IMG/VR virus record: IMGVR_UViG_3300042402_001861
Location: 62,001 to 126,000 of that record
DNA from: a virus
Strand: one strand, 5' to 3'
DNA length: 64,000 nucleotides
Below, one piece after another: positions 49,660-57,265 of this stretch. How positions within the stretch are numbered: position 1 is the stretch's first letter; every line of letters begins with the position of its first letter. A program made the position numbers and the translations under genes. The notes under the pieces were generated by a model. It made no database searches and had not been told where the DNA came from. It saw only the letters and a program-made list of their open reading frames with translations.

Positions 49660-50618
49660 GAAGTTTCTACGATTTCTCAAAGTCTGTCCCTGTCACTCCT
49701 GTCACTCCTGTCAATTTGAAACTTGACGAGGCGAGCAGGGTGAAGTCTTCAGAGGACTTGCAGAAATTGGCAAAGAAGATTCGTCCCATCACCGTATGCG
49801 ACATCTTCTCTGATTCCACTCCCAAGCGTCTGTATGAATTGATGGACGAGAATCTTTGGCATCAGACACTTGTTTCAAATGGCATCATCTCAAGCAGGGG
49901 GTATTCCTACGATTATGATGCTCCTGCATGGATGGAAAGGCTCAAGCGTGACATCTGGTCACCCTTTGTTGAATGGTTCGAAGCCGAGGGTGGTTCCAAG
50001 CAGGGGATGATTCCCAAGATCGCGGCGATGGCCTCATGCAGGAAGAGGGCAGCATGGGCGAACTGGTCGGGAACCGCCTATCGCGGACTCAGCCGAAGCC
50101 TTGCACGGATCGCCAAGTACGAGTACACCAGCAAGACCGAGGCTGTCGGTGGCAGGACATGGCTTGTGGCAAGTGTCTCCTATCAGAGCAAGTATGCCAT
50201 TCAGTCATGGACGAGTGAACCTAAGGTTGCCAAGAACTTTGCCGATGGCGGCATGGATGTTGCCGTGATGTTGCAGATGGACATAAAAAAAGGCGAGGGG
50301 TTCCTGTCGCCCGAGGTGAGCAACAGATTGGGCAAGCACTACAAGGAGAGCGAGGTGCTGCGAATCGGCAACGCCAAGACGAGGGTGAAGGCTCTGGTTG
50401 ACATGAGAGACTTGCTGAACGAACTTGACGAGATCCTTGGTGTCATGCGTCTTCCCGCATCATGGGATACGATGCCCACGAAGATGCGTAAGCAGGCATG
50501 GCCCGAGGCCGTGGCGGCGAAGATGATTCGACTTGGATTCTCAAAGTCCTCTGTCGCAAGCCTCATGTCTTCGGGGCATCCATTTTACGCATCGGTGATG
50601 AAGAGGGTGCCATGGTAA
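49656..50618 (+). CDS. Putative mono-ADP-ribosyltransferase, virion cargo candidate
   Basis: 320 residues. R-S-E motifs: Arg143 in TAYRGLSRSL, Ser184-Trp-Thr-Ser in YAIQSWTSEPKVAKNFA, Glu231-Ser-Glu233 in YKESEVLRIG (ExE). The N-terminal MRSFYDFSKS and LKLDE25|A look like targeting and cleavage signals for gp21. It shares the YxSKYxIQSW segment with 34070-34768, so both belong to one family. Targets may be host RNA polymerase or translation proteins as for T4 Alt; inference. It starts the internal-protein cluster. Confidence 0.7.
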   Translation: MRSFYDFSKSVPVTPVTPVNLKLDEASRVKSSEDLQKLAKKIRPITVCDIFSDSTPKRLYELMDENLWHQTLVSNGIISSRGYSYDYDAPAWMERLKRDIWSPFVEWFEAEGGSKQGMIPKIAAMASCRKRAAWANWSGTAYRGLSRSLARIAKYEYTSKTEAVGGRTWLVASVSYQSKYAIQSWTSEPKVAKNFADGGMDVAVMLQMDIKKGEGFLSPEVSNRLGKHYKESEVLRIGNAKTRVKALVDMRDLLNELDEILGVMRLPASWDTMPTKMRKQAWPEAVAAKMIRLGFSKSSVASLMSSGHPFYASVMKRVPW

Positions 50619-50917
50619 ACTTCAAGTCATACATCAGCGAGGCAAAGGTCAGGATGTCGTGGAAGCGATATGTCATGAAGACTGTTGATGGAAAGATTGC
50701 AGATTGGATAGAGGCTGCTTACGAAAGCAGCAACAAACGATTTGTCATCAAGAAGCACAGACGAAGTTCGACATATGAACTGTTTGACAGACGGCATCCG
50801 AGGACATCTTTTGGATCATATGAAACCCTTGATGCGGCAAAGGAGAGTGCAGAGTGGGCATTGCTGAACGATCCACGGACAGAGTGGCATCCTTCTCTGC
50901 GTGAGGGCACGGCATGA
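50612..50917 (+). CDS. Internal-protein-like, capsid targeting signature
   Basis: 101 residues. MVNFKSYISE|AKVRMSW is a T4 internal-protein-type start. The rest is basic and aromatic (RFVIKKHRRSSTYELFDRRHPRTSFGSYETLDAAKESAEWAL), resembling a small domain. Overlaps both neighbours by 4-7 nt. Unknown activity. Confidence 0.6.
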   Translation: MVNFKSYISEAKVRMSWKRYVMKTVDGKIADWIEAAYESSNKRFVIKKHRRSSTYELFDRRHPRTSFGSYETLDAAKESAEWALLNDPRTEWHPSLREGTA

Positions 50918-51654
50918 AGTCTTTCCGTGGCCACATCACCGAGGTGTTCGACACGACACACTCATGGGAGCCTGTGTCCACGGGAGGCAACCATTGGGTC
51001 TATCGCTTTGCCTTGGCAAAGGTTCGCCGTGGTTTGTTCCTTCCTGCTCCCCTGCGTGGCGAGGAGATCGTCAAGTTCTACGAAAAGCAGGGAATGAGAA
51101 TCACGGGCAAGGATGGGCAGAACCGTCCCTTGGTAAACGGCAAGGACATTGCAAGCACTCCTCTTGCGGGTGCGATGTACGAGGTTGGCTTTCGTTCATT
51201 GGGACACAACATGGAGAAGTATTCCGAGTTGTTCAAGCGTTCCAACCTTGGCGGCAACGACAAGTATCTCCTGTGGGAAATAGACTTTGCACGAAACGAT
51301 TCGATGCTCAAGTGGTCAAACGGAAACTGGCAATGGGACTATGAATCGAATTCAGGGGGTTCTGACGAGGATCTTGGAATCATGGGAGGCGGCGATGCTG
51401 CTGCCATACTGTCCACGGTGGTCGCCATCGCCAAGGAATTCGTCGCCAAGGTCAAGCCCATGGGAATTCTCCTTGGCACGAAGATGGACGCAAAGGGAGC
51501 AAGGAGCCGAATCTATGCTGGCCTTGCAAGCAGAAACAATGCACGGATGATTCCCATTCCCTACTCGCCAAGGTCAGGCATGGGCAATGCGAACATGCTG
51601 TGGTTTGGCAAGGACAAGGACTTCCAGCCCGTCAGCAAGGAAGGCAAGCCATGA
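50914..51654 (+). CDS. Internal-protein-like, capsid targeting signature
   Basis: 246 residues. MKSFRGHITE|VFDT at the N-terminus. The body contains GGNHWVYRFALAKVRRGLFLP, DKYLLWEIDFARND and a Gly-rich GIMGGGDAAAILSTVVAIAKEF segment, ending in basic residues. No known family. ATGA overlap with the previous gene. Confidence 0.6.
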   Translation: MKSFRGHITEVFDTTHSWEPVSTGGNHWVYRFALAKVRRGLFLPAPLRGEEIVKFYEKQGMRITGKDGQNRPLVNGKDIASTPLAGAMYEVGFRSLGHNMEKYSELFKRSNLGGNDKYLLWEIDFARNDSMLKWSNGNWQWDYESNSGGSDEDLGIMGGGDAAAILSTVVAIAKEFVAKVKPMGILLGTKMDAKGARSRIYAGLASRNNARMIPIPYSPRSGMGNANMLWFGKDKDFQPVSKEGKP

Positions 51655-52298
51655 AGTCATTCATCGCATTCATCAGCGAGGCACAGTCCTTCGCACAATG
51701 GGTTGCACGGAATGCCGAGAAGCGCAAGGCACCCGCATCGGGTTCTCCCCGCAGTTCCTTCCCGTGGATGCAGAATGCCAACATGGTTCCCGGTTGGTGG
51801 CATCCGACCAAGCAATGGTTCACTTTCGCCCACGGCAAGCAGGGCTACCATGTCACGCATCTTGTGAACAACCTCTCAAAGTTCGGCATTTCCGAAAAGG
51901 AGTTGATGGCTGCTGCGGCGAAGGAAGCGCAGAGGCCATATTGGGACAACGAATTGAGAAAGCAACGGGGACACAATCTTGTCGATGCCGAGCGGGTGAT
52001 CCACATGATCAAGAACGAGAACATCGACAACTCCTATCCGATCATGGCACTAGCCTACAAGCGTGGATGGCTCAAGGCATACGGCGGGAAGTTCCACACC
52101 GGCGACCGTGGCGGCGCAATCGAAGGTTCCGACAAGAAGAGCATCAAGGCCGCGATCCGCGAGATAGAGCAGGCGGCATCCATGGCAGGAATCGATGACA
52201 TCCGTATCGATGCAACGGAGCGGTCAAACACCACATACGAGCCAAAGTTCTTCGTTCTGGATTCAAAGTTCAAGCGTGATGGATACATGAGGCAATGA
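51651..52298 (+). CDS. Internal-protein-like, capsid targeting signature
   Basis: 215 residues. MKSFIAFISE|AQSFAQWVARNAEKRK is the closest match in the window to T4 IPIII (MKTYQEFIAE|A). The remainder is basic and helical with IDDIRIDATERSNTTYEPKFFVLDSKFK at the end. No known family. ATGA overlap with its upstream neighbour. Confidence 0.65.
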   Translation: MKSFIAFISEAQSFAQWVARNAEKRKAPASGSPRSSFPWMQNANMVPGWWHPTKQWFTFAHGKQGYHVTHLVNNLSKFGISEKELMAAAAKEAQRPYWDNELRKQRGHNLVDAERVIHMIKNENIDNSYPIMALAYKRGWLKAYGGKFHTGDRGGAIEGSDKKSIKAAIREIEQAASMAGIDDIRIDATERSNTTYEPKFFVLDSKFKRDGYMRQ

Positions 52299-52299
52299 C

Positions 52300-52773
52300 A
52301 TGAGCAACCACTTTTCACAACTTCGTTTCTCTCCCGTCAGCAAGAGGAAGGTTCTGTATTCCTTCTATGACCTGACCATCCGCCCGATGCGGACCATGCC
52401 GCCATTCTCCTACGGTGTCAACAACATCGAAGGGCTCCGTGTCGTTACGATGACACCCGATGGCAAGGAGACTTCCAACACAGCATCCAAGGGAGACATC
52501 ATCATGAGCGGGGTAAGCCGCGAGAAGTATGTCATCCGTGGGGCGAAGTTCGGGAAGTTGTATGTGGGCACCATCGGTTCCACCGTATATCCCGAGCAGT
52601 CACCGAGGATGGTCGCAAGGTATGACGGTCCCAATGTCACATTCAAGGCTCCGTGGGGCGAGGACATGGTTGCCAAGAAGGGCGACTACATCGTCCGCGA
52701 GGGCGATGGTGCAGGATTCTACCGTGTGGCCAAGGCCGAATTCGAGAAGACCTACAACCCTCTGCCGAAATAA
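52300..52773 (+). CDS. Hypothetical phage protein
   Basis: 157 residues. C-terminal APWGEDMVAKKGDYIVREGDGAGFYRVAKAEFEKTYNPLP is a segment widespread in phage proteins, often at the end of otherwise unrelated proteins. The N-terminus has no targeting signature. Part of the late cluster. Confidence 0.55.
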   Translation: MSNHFSQLRFSPVSKRKVLYSFYDLTIRPMRTMPPFSYGVNNIEGLRVVTMTPDGKETSNTASKGDIIMSGVSREKYVIRGAKFGKLYVGTIGSTVYPEQSPRMVARYDGPNVTFKAPWGEDMVAKKGDYIVREGDGAGFYRVAKAEFEKTYNPLPK

Positions 52774-52776
52774 ATA
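52769..52776 (+). promoter_or_regulatory. Late promoter for EF-hand-like gene
   Basis: AATAAATA, 18 nt before the ATG at 52795, with ACAGGAG downstream. It lies over the stop of the previous gene. Confidence 0.6.
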
Positions 52777-52794
52777 CAAAAACAGGAGAACGCC

Positions 52795-53271
52795 ATGGGA
52801 TTCAACGACAACTGGGACGGAGTGAAGCGCATCGACCTCAACGAAAAGTTGATCGGCAAGCAGCACAAACTTGACTTCAACAAGGACGGCAAGTTGACCA
52901 AGACCGACTTCGACATCCTCAAGGGAATCCGCAAGGATGCCGAGAAGAAGAAGGACAAGAAGGAGTCCGTCGAAGAAGTCGATGAGGCCACGAATCAGGC
53001 ACCGAGACTGCCGCACTTCACCGACCTGAAGGACTTCGCTGCCAATGTCCGAAAGACAGCAATGACAGTCAAGTCTTCGGACATGCAGAACTATCTCCTG
53101 CAAGTCTCGGGTTCACTTGCTCATGCCGGTCAGCAGCAGGCATATTTCTTTGAAGGACTCATCAGTTCCCTTACGGACATTCACCGCAAGACCATGAGTC
53201 CTTCCAAGCACGGCAACATGGAAATACTGAAAGACCTTGAGATGGTGATCAAGGAACTCAAGAAGTATTGA
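52795..53271 (+). CDS. EF-hand-like protein with protease-type linker
   Basis: 158 residues. DFNKDGKLTKTDFDIL (about residues 27-42) fits the calcium loop of an EF-hand. It is followed by KKDKKESVEEVDE|ATNQ, a (V)xE|A linker as in the polyprotein. The C-terminal part is helical. Late promoter and position suggest a virion or internal protein. Domain functions are inferred. Confidence 0.6.
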   Translation: MGFNDNWDGVKRIDLNEKLIGKQHKLDFNKDGKLTKTDFDILKGIRKDAEKKKDKKESVEEVDEATNQAPRLPHFTDLKDFAANVRKTAMTVKSSDMQNYLLQVSGSLAHAGQQQAYFFEGLISSLTDIHRKTMSPSKHGNMEILKDLEMVIKELKKY

Positions 53272-53286
53272 AATAGGCATTCGTGG

Positions 53287-53340
53287 GGTTGCGACATTTG
53301 ACTTGCATTCGGCGGTTCATGCTGTATACTTGTCGCAACC
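53287..53340 (+). promoter_or_regulatory. Early promoter flanked by a 9-bp inverted repeat
   Basis: TTGCAT, 16 nt, TATACT (53303-53330). GGTTGCGAC (53287-53295) and GTCGCAACC (53332-53340) flank it exactly. Likely operator half-sites. Confidence 0.65.
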
Positions 53341-53356
53341 ATCAAGGACAAACACC

Positions 53357-53539
53357 ATGCAGAAAGCGGAAAATACGATTCAGCGGCTCCTTGCCCTGCG
53401 AGACAAGTACGAGTACAACGACGATATTCGTGATGTGTGCAATCTCGCGATTTCTCAACTTCAGATGTTCGTCAAGGAAGATCGAAACACGATTGATCGT
53501 TTCTTCTTCCGTGGATGGGGAAAGGGAAAGGACGAGTGA
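53357..53539 (+). CDS. Small hypothetical early protein
   Basis: 60 residues: MQKAENTIQRLLALRDKYEYNDDIRDVCNLAISQLQMF, helical. AAGGACAAACACC before the ATG. First gene of a small early operon 53357-54004. Unknown. Confidence 0.5.
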   Translation: MQKAENTIQRLLALRDKYEYNDDIRDVCNLAISQLQMFVKEDRNTIDRFFFRGWGKGKDE

Positions 53540-53793
53540 TGATGGATATTGCAAGATATCGCTTCCTGTCCAATGGGACGGGACCGTGTGTGAGGCTGAC
53601 GAGGGAAGAGCAAGAGCAGGGATGGCATTGGTGTTGGGAGTGGGATGACATGCTTGTCGGTCCCCACATGGCCGAGGCTTTCTCATGCACCTGTGGCGTG
53701 AAGAATCTTGAGGAGTGGAAGAACTCCCCCGAGGGAAAGAAGTTCGAAGAGGAACAGTTCAAGTGCGAACCCTTGGACGGTGGAACTTTCTGA
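53539..53793 (+). CDS. Small hypothetical protein
   Basis: 84 residues, TGATG overlap with the previous gene. Four cysteines (CVRL, WCWE, CTCG, FKCEP) and aromatics; could bind zinc. No family recognised. Confidence 0.5.
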   Translation: MMDIARYRFLSNGTGPCVRLTREEQEQGWHWCWEWDDMLVGPHMAEAFSCTCGVKNLEEWKNSPEGKKFEEEQFKCEPLDGGTF

Positions 53794-54004
53794 TTTCCTA
53801 AACACTTGGGTGAAAGAACCCGAGCGAAGAAACATCCGCACCGTAAACTTCAAGATCGAAGGCGGTATCTCTGCAACTCTCGCAAGCAACATGATGATCC
53901 GTGAGAGCAACCGTGCCAAGGCTGAGGGATGGGAACAGGTATTGCTTGAAGTCCACACCAAGAACAACACATTTCAGTTGACCCTGACGGGCATCAAGTA
54001 CTGA
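53780..54004 (+). CDS. Small hypothetical protein
   Basis: 74 residues from a GTG overlapping the previous gene by 14 nt. MELSDFLNTWVKEPERRNIRTVNFKIEGGISATLASNMM; mixed alpha/beta. Its stop abuts the convergent nuclease-like gene. Unknown. Confidence 0.45.
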   Translation: MELSDFLNTWVKEPERRNIRTVNFKIEGGISATLASNMMIRESNRAKAEGWEQVLLEVHTKNNTFQLTLTGIKY

Positions 54005-55282
54005 TTACTTGACGCAGCCCCAGAAAAGGTCTGCGCCAGCCTTGCTTGTTATGTCTATGCCCTTTTTGGCGGTAGTCTTTGACTTCGAACCCTCAACACG
54101 GGGAGCGATGGCAAAGGTCACTCTTGCCTTCTTGCTCTCTATTGTGCAAGACACATCAAATACGGACATTGATCTAGCCTGACGGTTTATGTCGGTTGCC
54201 TTTGTCGGAGTTGAGTGTACTTGTGTTATCTTTCCGATTTCTAGGTTTCCTGATGTTGCAGGGAACGGTTTCATGCTATAGATGTACTGTTGACCGTTCA
54301 CCTTGATCGTCTTGCTTGATGTGTTGAAGTCCACGGCTCCTGTCTTGGCAAGATTCGACAGGACTTTCTCTTCCATGTAGACGGGCTTCCCTACCTTTAT
54401 ATCGTTTATGGATGCCGCTTGGATTCTTATCCTTCTTTTCAGGGCAACCGTGGTTTCGCTCAATGATCCTCGCTTGAGGCGAACCTCCATCTCTCTCGCA
54501 GAATCATCCATCTTGTCAAGTGAGGAAATCGATGGGACTGTTCCGCCAACAAACCACGAAGGAAGTTTGGCACCAGAGTAAAGAAGCCCGATGTTTTCAA
54601 TATAGACAAAGTGGTCACCGCCATTCTTTGCAAGACCTTGCAAAGTTGCCCAGTAACTGTCTAGGGTGATTCTCCACTTTTCGCCGCTTTCCTGTGTCGT
54701 GTACTTCTTCAGTATTGGATTCCATATTTCCTTTGTGACCCAGAAGTGTATGTTTCCCGAGATAGTGGATTGATCGTTCATCCACTTTCCGATAGTCGGC
54801 AACATGACATCAAGTCTGGCTTCCACGGTTGTCAACTTCTTGAGTACCGACTTTCGGTTTATCTCACTCATGGAGTTCCACTTGCCAAGGGACACCTCTG
54901 TGGGGCTCCACTTCTTGTTGTTTCGATTGAGAGTGATGCTGACTCCCTGTGCTTCTTCTTTCTTCACTTCGATCACGATAGGATCGCTGAGTCTCTTTCC
55001 GTTCTTGTCTAGTTTGTAGATTGTAATGTCAGGCTGTACAGAACCAATTCCCTTGTCTCCTCCACCTTGAGAGAAATTGCTTACGACCTCTATCTTTCCC
55101 TGAAGATGCGAAGGCATTTCCTTGAGAAGTGCCTTGGCTATTTTGTTCTGCAACACACCGCCAGCCTGCCCACGAATCGACTTCTGCGGAGCCTTGGCTT
55201 CGAGGAACATACGGGCAGCAGGGGACAGCAGAGGAGAACTCTCGTCCAGATGGATGAACTGTTTTAGGGTTAGTGGCTTCAT
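54005..55282 (-). CDS. PD-(D/E)XK nuclease-like protein, virion cargo candidate
   Basis: 425 residues. The N-terminus MKPLTLKQFIHLDE|SSPLLSP, then FLE|AKAP, looks like two gp21 sites after a targeting sequence. Asp85 in QPDITIYKL and Glu105-x-Lys107 in IVIEVKKEEAQG form a D-(x)19-ExK active site of the restriction-endonuclease-like fold. The rest has no clear family. TAAATA ends 6 nt before the ATG (leaderless late). A DNA-cutting cargo injected with the genome is the inference; the target is unknown. Confidence 0.6.
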   Translation of the reverse strand: MKPLTLKQFIHLDESSPLLSPAARMFLEAKAPQKSIRGQAGGVLQNKIAKALLKEMPSHLQGKIEVVSNFSQGGGDKGIGSVQPDITIYKLDKNGKRLSDPIVIEVKKEEAQGVSITLNRNNKKWSPTEVSLGKWNSMSEINRKSVLKKLTTVEARLDVMLPTIGKWMNDQSTISGNIHFWVTKEIWNPILKKYTTQESGEKWRITLDSYWATLQGLAKNGGDHFVYIENIGLLYSGAKLPSWFVGGTVPSISSLDKMDDSAREMEVRLKRGSLSETTVALKRRIRIQAASINDIKVGKPVYMEEKVLSNLAKTGAVDFNTSSKTIKVNGQQYIYSMKPFPATSGNLEIGKITQVHSTPTKATDINRQARSMSVFDVSCTIESKKARVTFAIAPRVEGSKSKTTAKKGIDITSKAGADLFWGCVK

Positions 55283-55288
55283 GCTCGG

Positions 55289-55302
55289 TATTTATCTAAA
55301 TA
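55289..55302. promoter_or_regulatory. Bidirectional late promoter
   Basis: Minus-strand TAAATA (55289-55294) and plus-strand TAAATA (55297-55302), 2 bp apart, serve the nuclease-like gene and the gene at 55321. Confidence 0.75.
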
Positions 55303-55320
55303 AAAACCGAGGATACCCCC

Positions 55321-55578
55321 ATGAAGAGTTTCAAGAAACTTAAGGAAGAGTTGGCAGGCCGTGTTCAGGTTCACTACGGATCGAAGGACGGCTTTGGTAA
55401 GGATGTCAAGATCATCGCCACGGTTCCCCCGATGACTGAACCTGCCATCGAAAACAAGTACGACCTCATGCGAAAAATTGAAAAGTACATCAAAGACATG
55501 AAGACAAAGGGGTTGATCAAGGGGAATGGCTACAAAATCGTATACCCACATGACCCACAATGGCGTGGGAGTAAGTGA
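55321..55578 (+). CDS. Small basic protein with possible targeting start
   Basis: 85 residues. MKSFKKLKEELAGRVQVHYGSKDGFGKDVKIIATVPP; the start has the M-K-S-F signature and a KEE site. ACCGAGG in the leader. Late promoter shared with the divergent nuclease-like gene. Unknown. Confidence 0.5.
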   Translation: MKSFKKLKEELAGRVQVHYGSKDGFGKDVKIIATVPPMTEPAIENKYDLMRKIEKYIKDMKTKGLIKGNGYKIVYPHDPQWRGSK

Positions 55579-55584
55579 GCAAAC

Positions 55585-55752
55585 ATGGGAAGAGAGCGTA
55601 AGGGAAAGATGGACAAGGGGGGCAAGAAGCCCGGACTTTCGTTGCAGGGACTGCCGAAGATTTATCCACCCAATGGTCAACCCATAAGCAAGGAACTTCG
55701 TGCTTGGGCAGAGCGGAAGATTGCCGCCAACAAGGCAGCAGGCAAGCGTTAA
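55585..55752 (+). CDS. Small basic hypothetical protein
   Basis: 55 residues, Lys/Arg/Gly-rich (GRERKGKMDKGGKKPGLS) with AWAERKIAANKAAGKR at the end. Overlaps the convergent gene by 4 nt. Not in a known family. Confidence 0.45.
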   Translation: MGRERKGKMDKGGKKPGLSLQGLPKIYPPNGQPISKELRAWAERKIAANKAAGKR

Positions 55753-56048
55753 CGGTAGCGGACGATCAGGGTCTTCTGCCAGATCGACCAAGTGACCTTC
55801 TCGTCATCGCCAACGATGTCCGAGAGAAGTTGCTCCACTTTTTGCCGAGCAGACTTGCGTAGTTCTGAATCGTCCTGCCGTTGCGAGTCACCAATTGGAA
55901 TCTGTCCGTTGAGTCCCTGTATCAGGTTGAAGTCGGGTGCATTCCTGAATTCAGGTATCTCCATCATTAGCCAACTAATGTCATAGGTCTTGATGACATC
56001 GGGACACATGAGCATCAGGCTCGTAAGCAGGACGGGAAGAATCTGCAT
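55749..56048 (-). CDS. Hypothetical protein with N-terminal hydrophobic segment
   Basis: 99 residues from an ATG overlapping the previous stop (TGATG). N-terminal ILPVLLTSLMLMCPDV; no lipobox is clear. C-terminal helical, basic. Unknown. Confidence 0.45.
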   Translation of the reverse strand: MQILPVLLTSLMLMCPDVIKTYDISWLMMEIPEFRNAPDFNLIQGLNGQIPIGDSQRQDDSELRKSARQKVEQLLSDIVGDDEKVTWSIWQKTLIVRYR

Positions 56049-56323
56049 CAGTATTGCTCCGAATAGGGCTTGGCCCATGACAGGGCGATGATGTCCTCTA
56101 TGCCTAGAGGATTTGCGATCCTACGCAGCACACCCTTTTCCGTGGATGTTGGCTCTCCCGGCGTACCATTACGCATGGCACGGACGCACTTTTCAAGTGT
56201 TGCCTCGTCCAAGGATTTCAAAATTTCAAGGTATTCCTCGGGAATCGAAGCGGATTCGGGGACAGCCTCGTAGGCAATTTCAATCGGAGGCATTGAGATG
56301 TTTCCGTATCGGAATCTTGGCAT
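56048..56323 (-). CDS. Hypothetical protein
   Basis: 91 residues, GAGGAG site. MPRFRYGNISMPPIEIAYEAVPESASIPEEYLEILKSLDEATLEKCVRAM; helical. First gene of a two-gene minus-strand unit. Unknown. Confidence 0.45.
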   Translation of the reverse strand: MPRFRYGNISMPPIEIAYEAVPESASIPEEYLEILKSLDEATLEKCVRAMRNGTPGEPTSTEKGVLRRIANPLGIEDIIALSWAKPYSEQY

Positions 56324-56389
56324 GGAAGTCTCCTCTGTATCTATGGGGGCAGGCGAATTTGAGGAATAGATACAGTAGAGGAATTCCCC

Positions 56390-56860
56390 ATGGCATATGC
56401 ACACAAGTTGGCAGAACTAGCCAACCAAATCACTAATCTCACCGAGGCTCCGATGCTTGCTCCAAGCACGGACACCGGCATGTTCGGCTACAGCAAGTCG
56501 CAGTTTGAGATGAAGATTCGCCAACTGCTTCAGAGAATGGGATTTGAGAAGGGCATCAACAAGATGGAGATCGGCTCCAACGGTAAGATGATGCTCCACT
56601 TCGCCAATGCAGCGAAGGCACGGGACTTCATGATCACATTCAACGGCATGGTTCGTCGCATGGCCAAGGGCGGTGCCACGGCTGCACAGATGGTGACTTC
56701 CTTCGACAAGAACAAGTCTCCCGGCACGGCTGCCGTTGTATCCGTTGACTTCTCCGTGATGATGAAGAAGGAAGGTGTCGAGGTCACCGAGGACATCTTC
56801 GTGATGCTCGAAAGCCTGCACGATTCGTTCATCAAGGAACAAACTTCTACGGAAGAATAA
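56390..56860 (+). CDS. Hypothetical protein with N-terminal LTE|A site
   Basis: 156 residues. NQITNLTE|APML near residue 19 could be a gp21 cleavage site after a short leader. The body FEMKIRQLLQRMGFEKGINKMEIGSNGKMMLHFANAAKARDFMITF is alpha/beta. Stop overlaps the next ATG (TAATG). Possible internal protein. Confidence 0.5.
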   Translation: MAYAHKLAELANQITNLTEAPMLAPSTDTGMFGYSKSQFEMKIRQLLQRMGFEKGINKMEIGSNGKMMLHFANAAKARDFMITFNGMVRRMAKGGATAAQMVTSFDKNKSPGTAAVVSVDFSVMMKKEGVEVTEDIFVMLESLHDSFIKEQTSTEE

Positions 56861-57174
56861 TGCACTATCGTGACTTGAAGAAAAAGTTGGAAGAGGAGAT
56901 TGCCAACACCACGGCGATCATCAATTATCCCGCAGGGTTCCAAGTAGACACGGTTCCATCTGACTTCGATGTCGAAGACTTTCCCGAGGATGATGAGTGG
57001 AGCAGAGACAGAAAAGACCTTGGCGACAAGTGGGAAGTTGCAAATGCAGCGGCAGCACGGGAACGCCGTGAGACTGTACTTCGCTGGCTTAAAGCCGCCT
57101 CTGGCAATCAGTTAAATGCGGTTGACAACAAGAGCCTCCCCAAGGTTCCCGGTTGGCAATCCGAGAAGTATTAA
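56860..57174 (+). CDS. Hypothetical protein
   Basis: 104 residues, charged (MHYRDLKKKLEEEIANTTAI, SDFDVEDFPEDDEWSRDRKDLGDKWEVA). No family recognised. Operon with 56390. Confidence 0.45.
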   Translation: MHYRDLKKKLEEEIANTTAIINYPAGFQVDTVPSDFDVEDFPEDDEWSRDRKDLGDKWEVANAAAARERRETVLRWLKAASGNQLNAVDNKSLPKVPGWQSEKY

Positions 57175-57176
57175 AC

Positions 57177-57206
57177 TTGACACGAATTGTGGGGTGAATG
57201 TAGACT
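57177..57206 (+). promoter_or_regulatory. Early promoter for outer-membrane protein gene
   Basis: TTGACA, 18 nt, TAGACT, 59 nt before the ATG at 57266. It overlaps the previous stop region. Confidence 0.55.
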
Positions 57207-57265
57207 CCCTCCCTATACATACCTATCCCTATCCATTGTGGGTCGGGAGTTACAAAGGAGAAATG

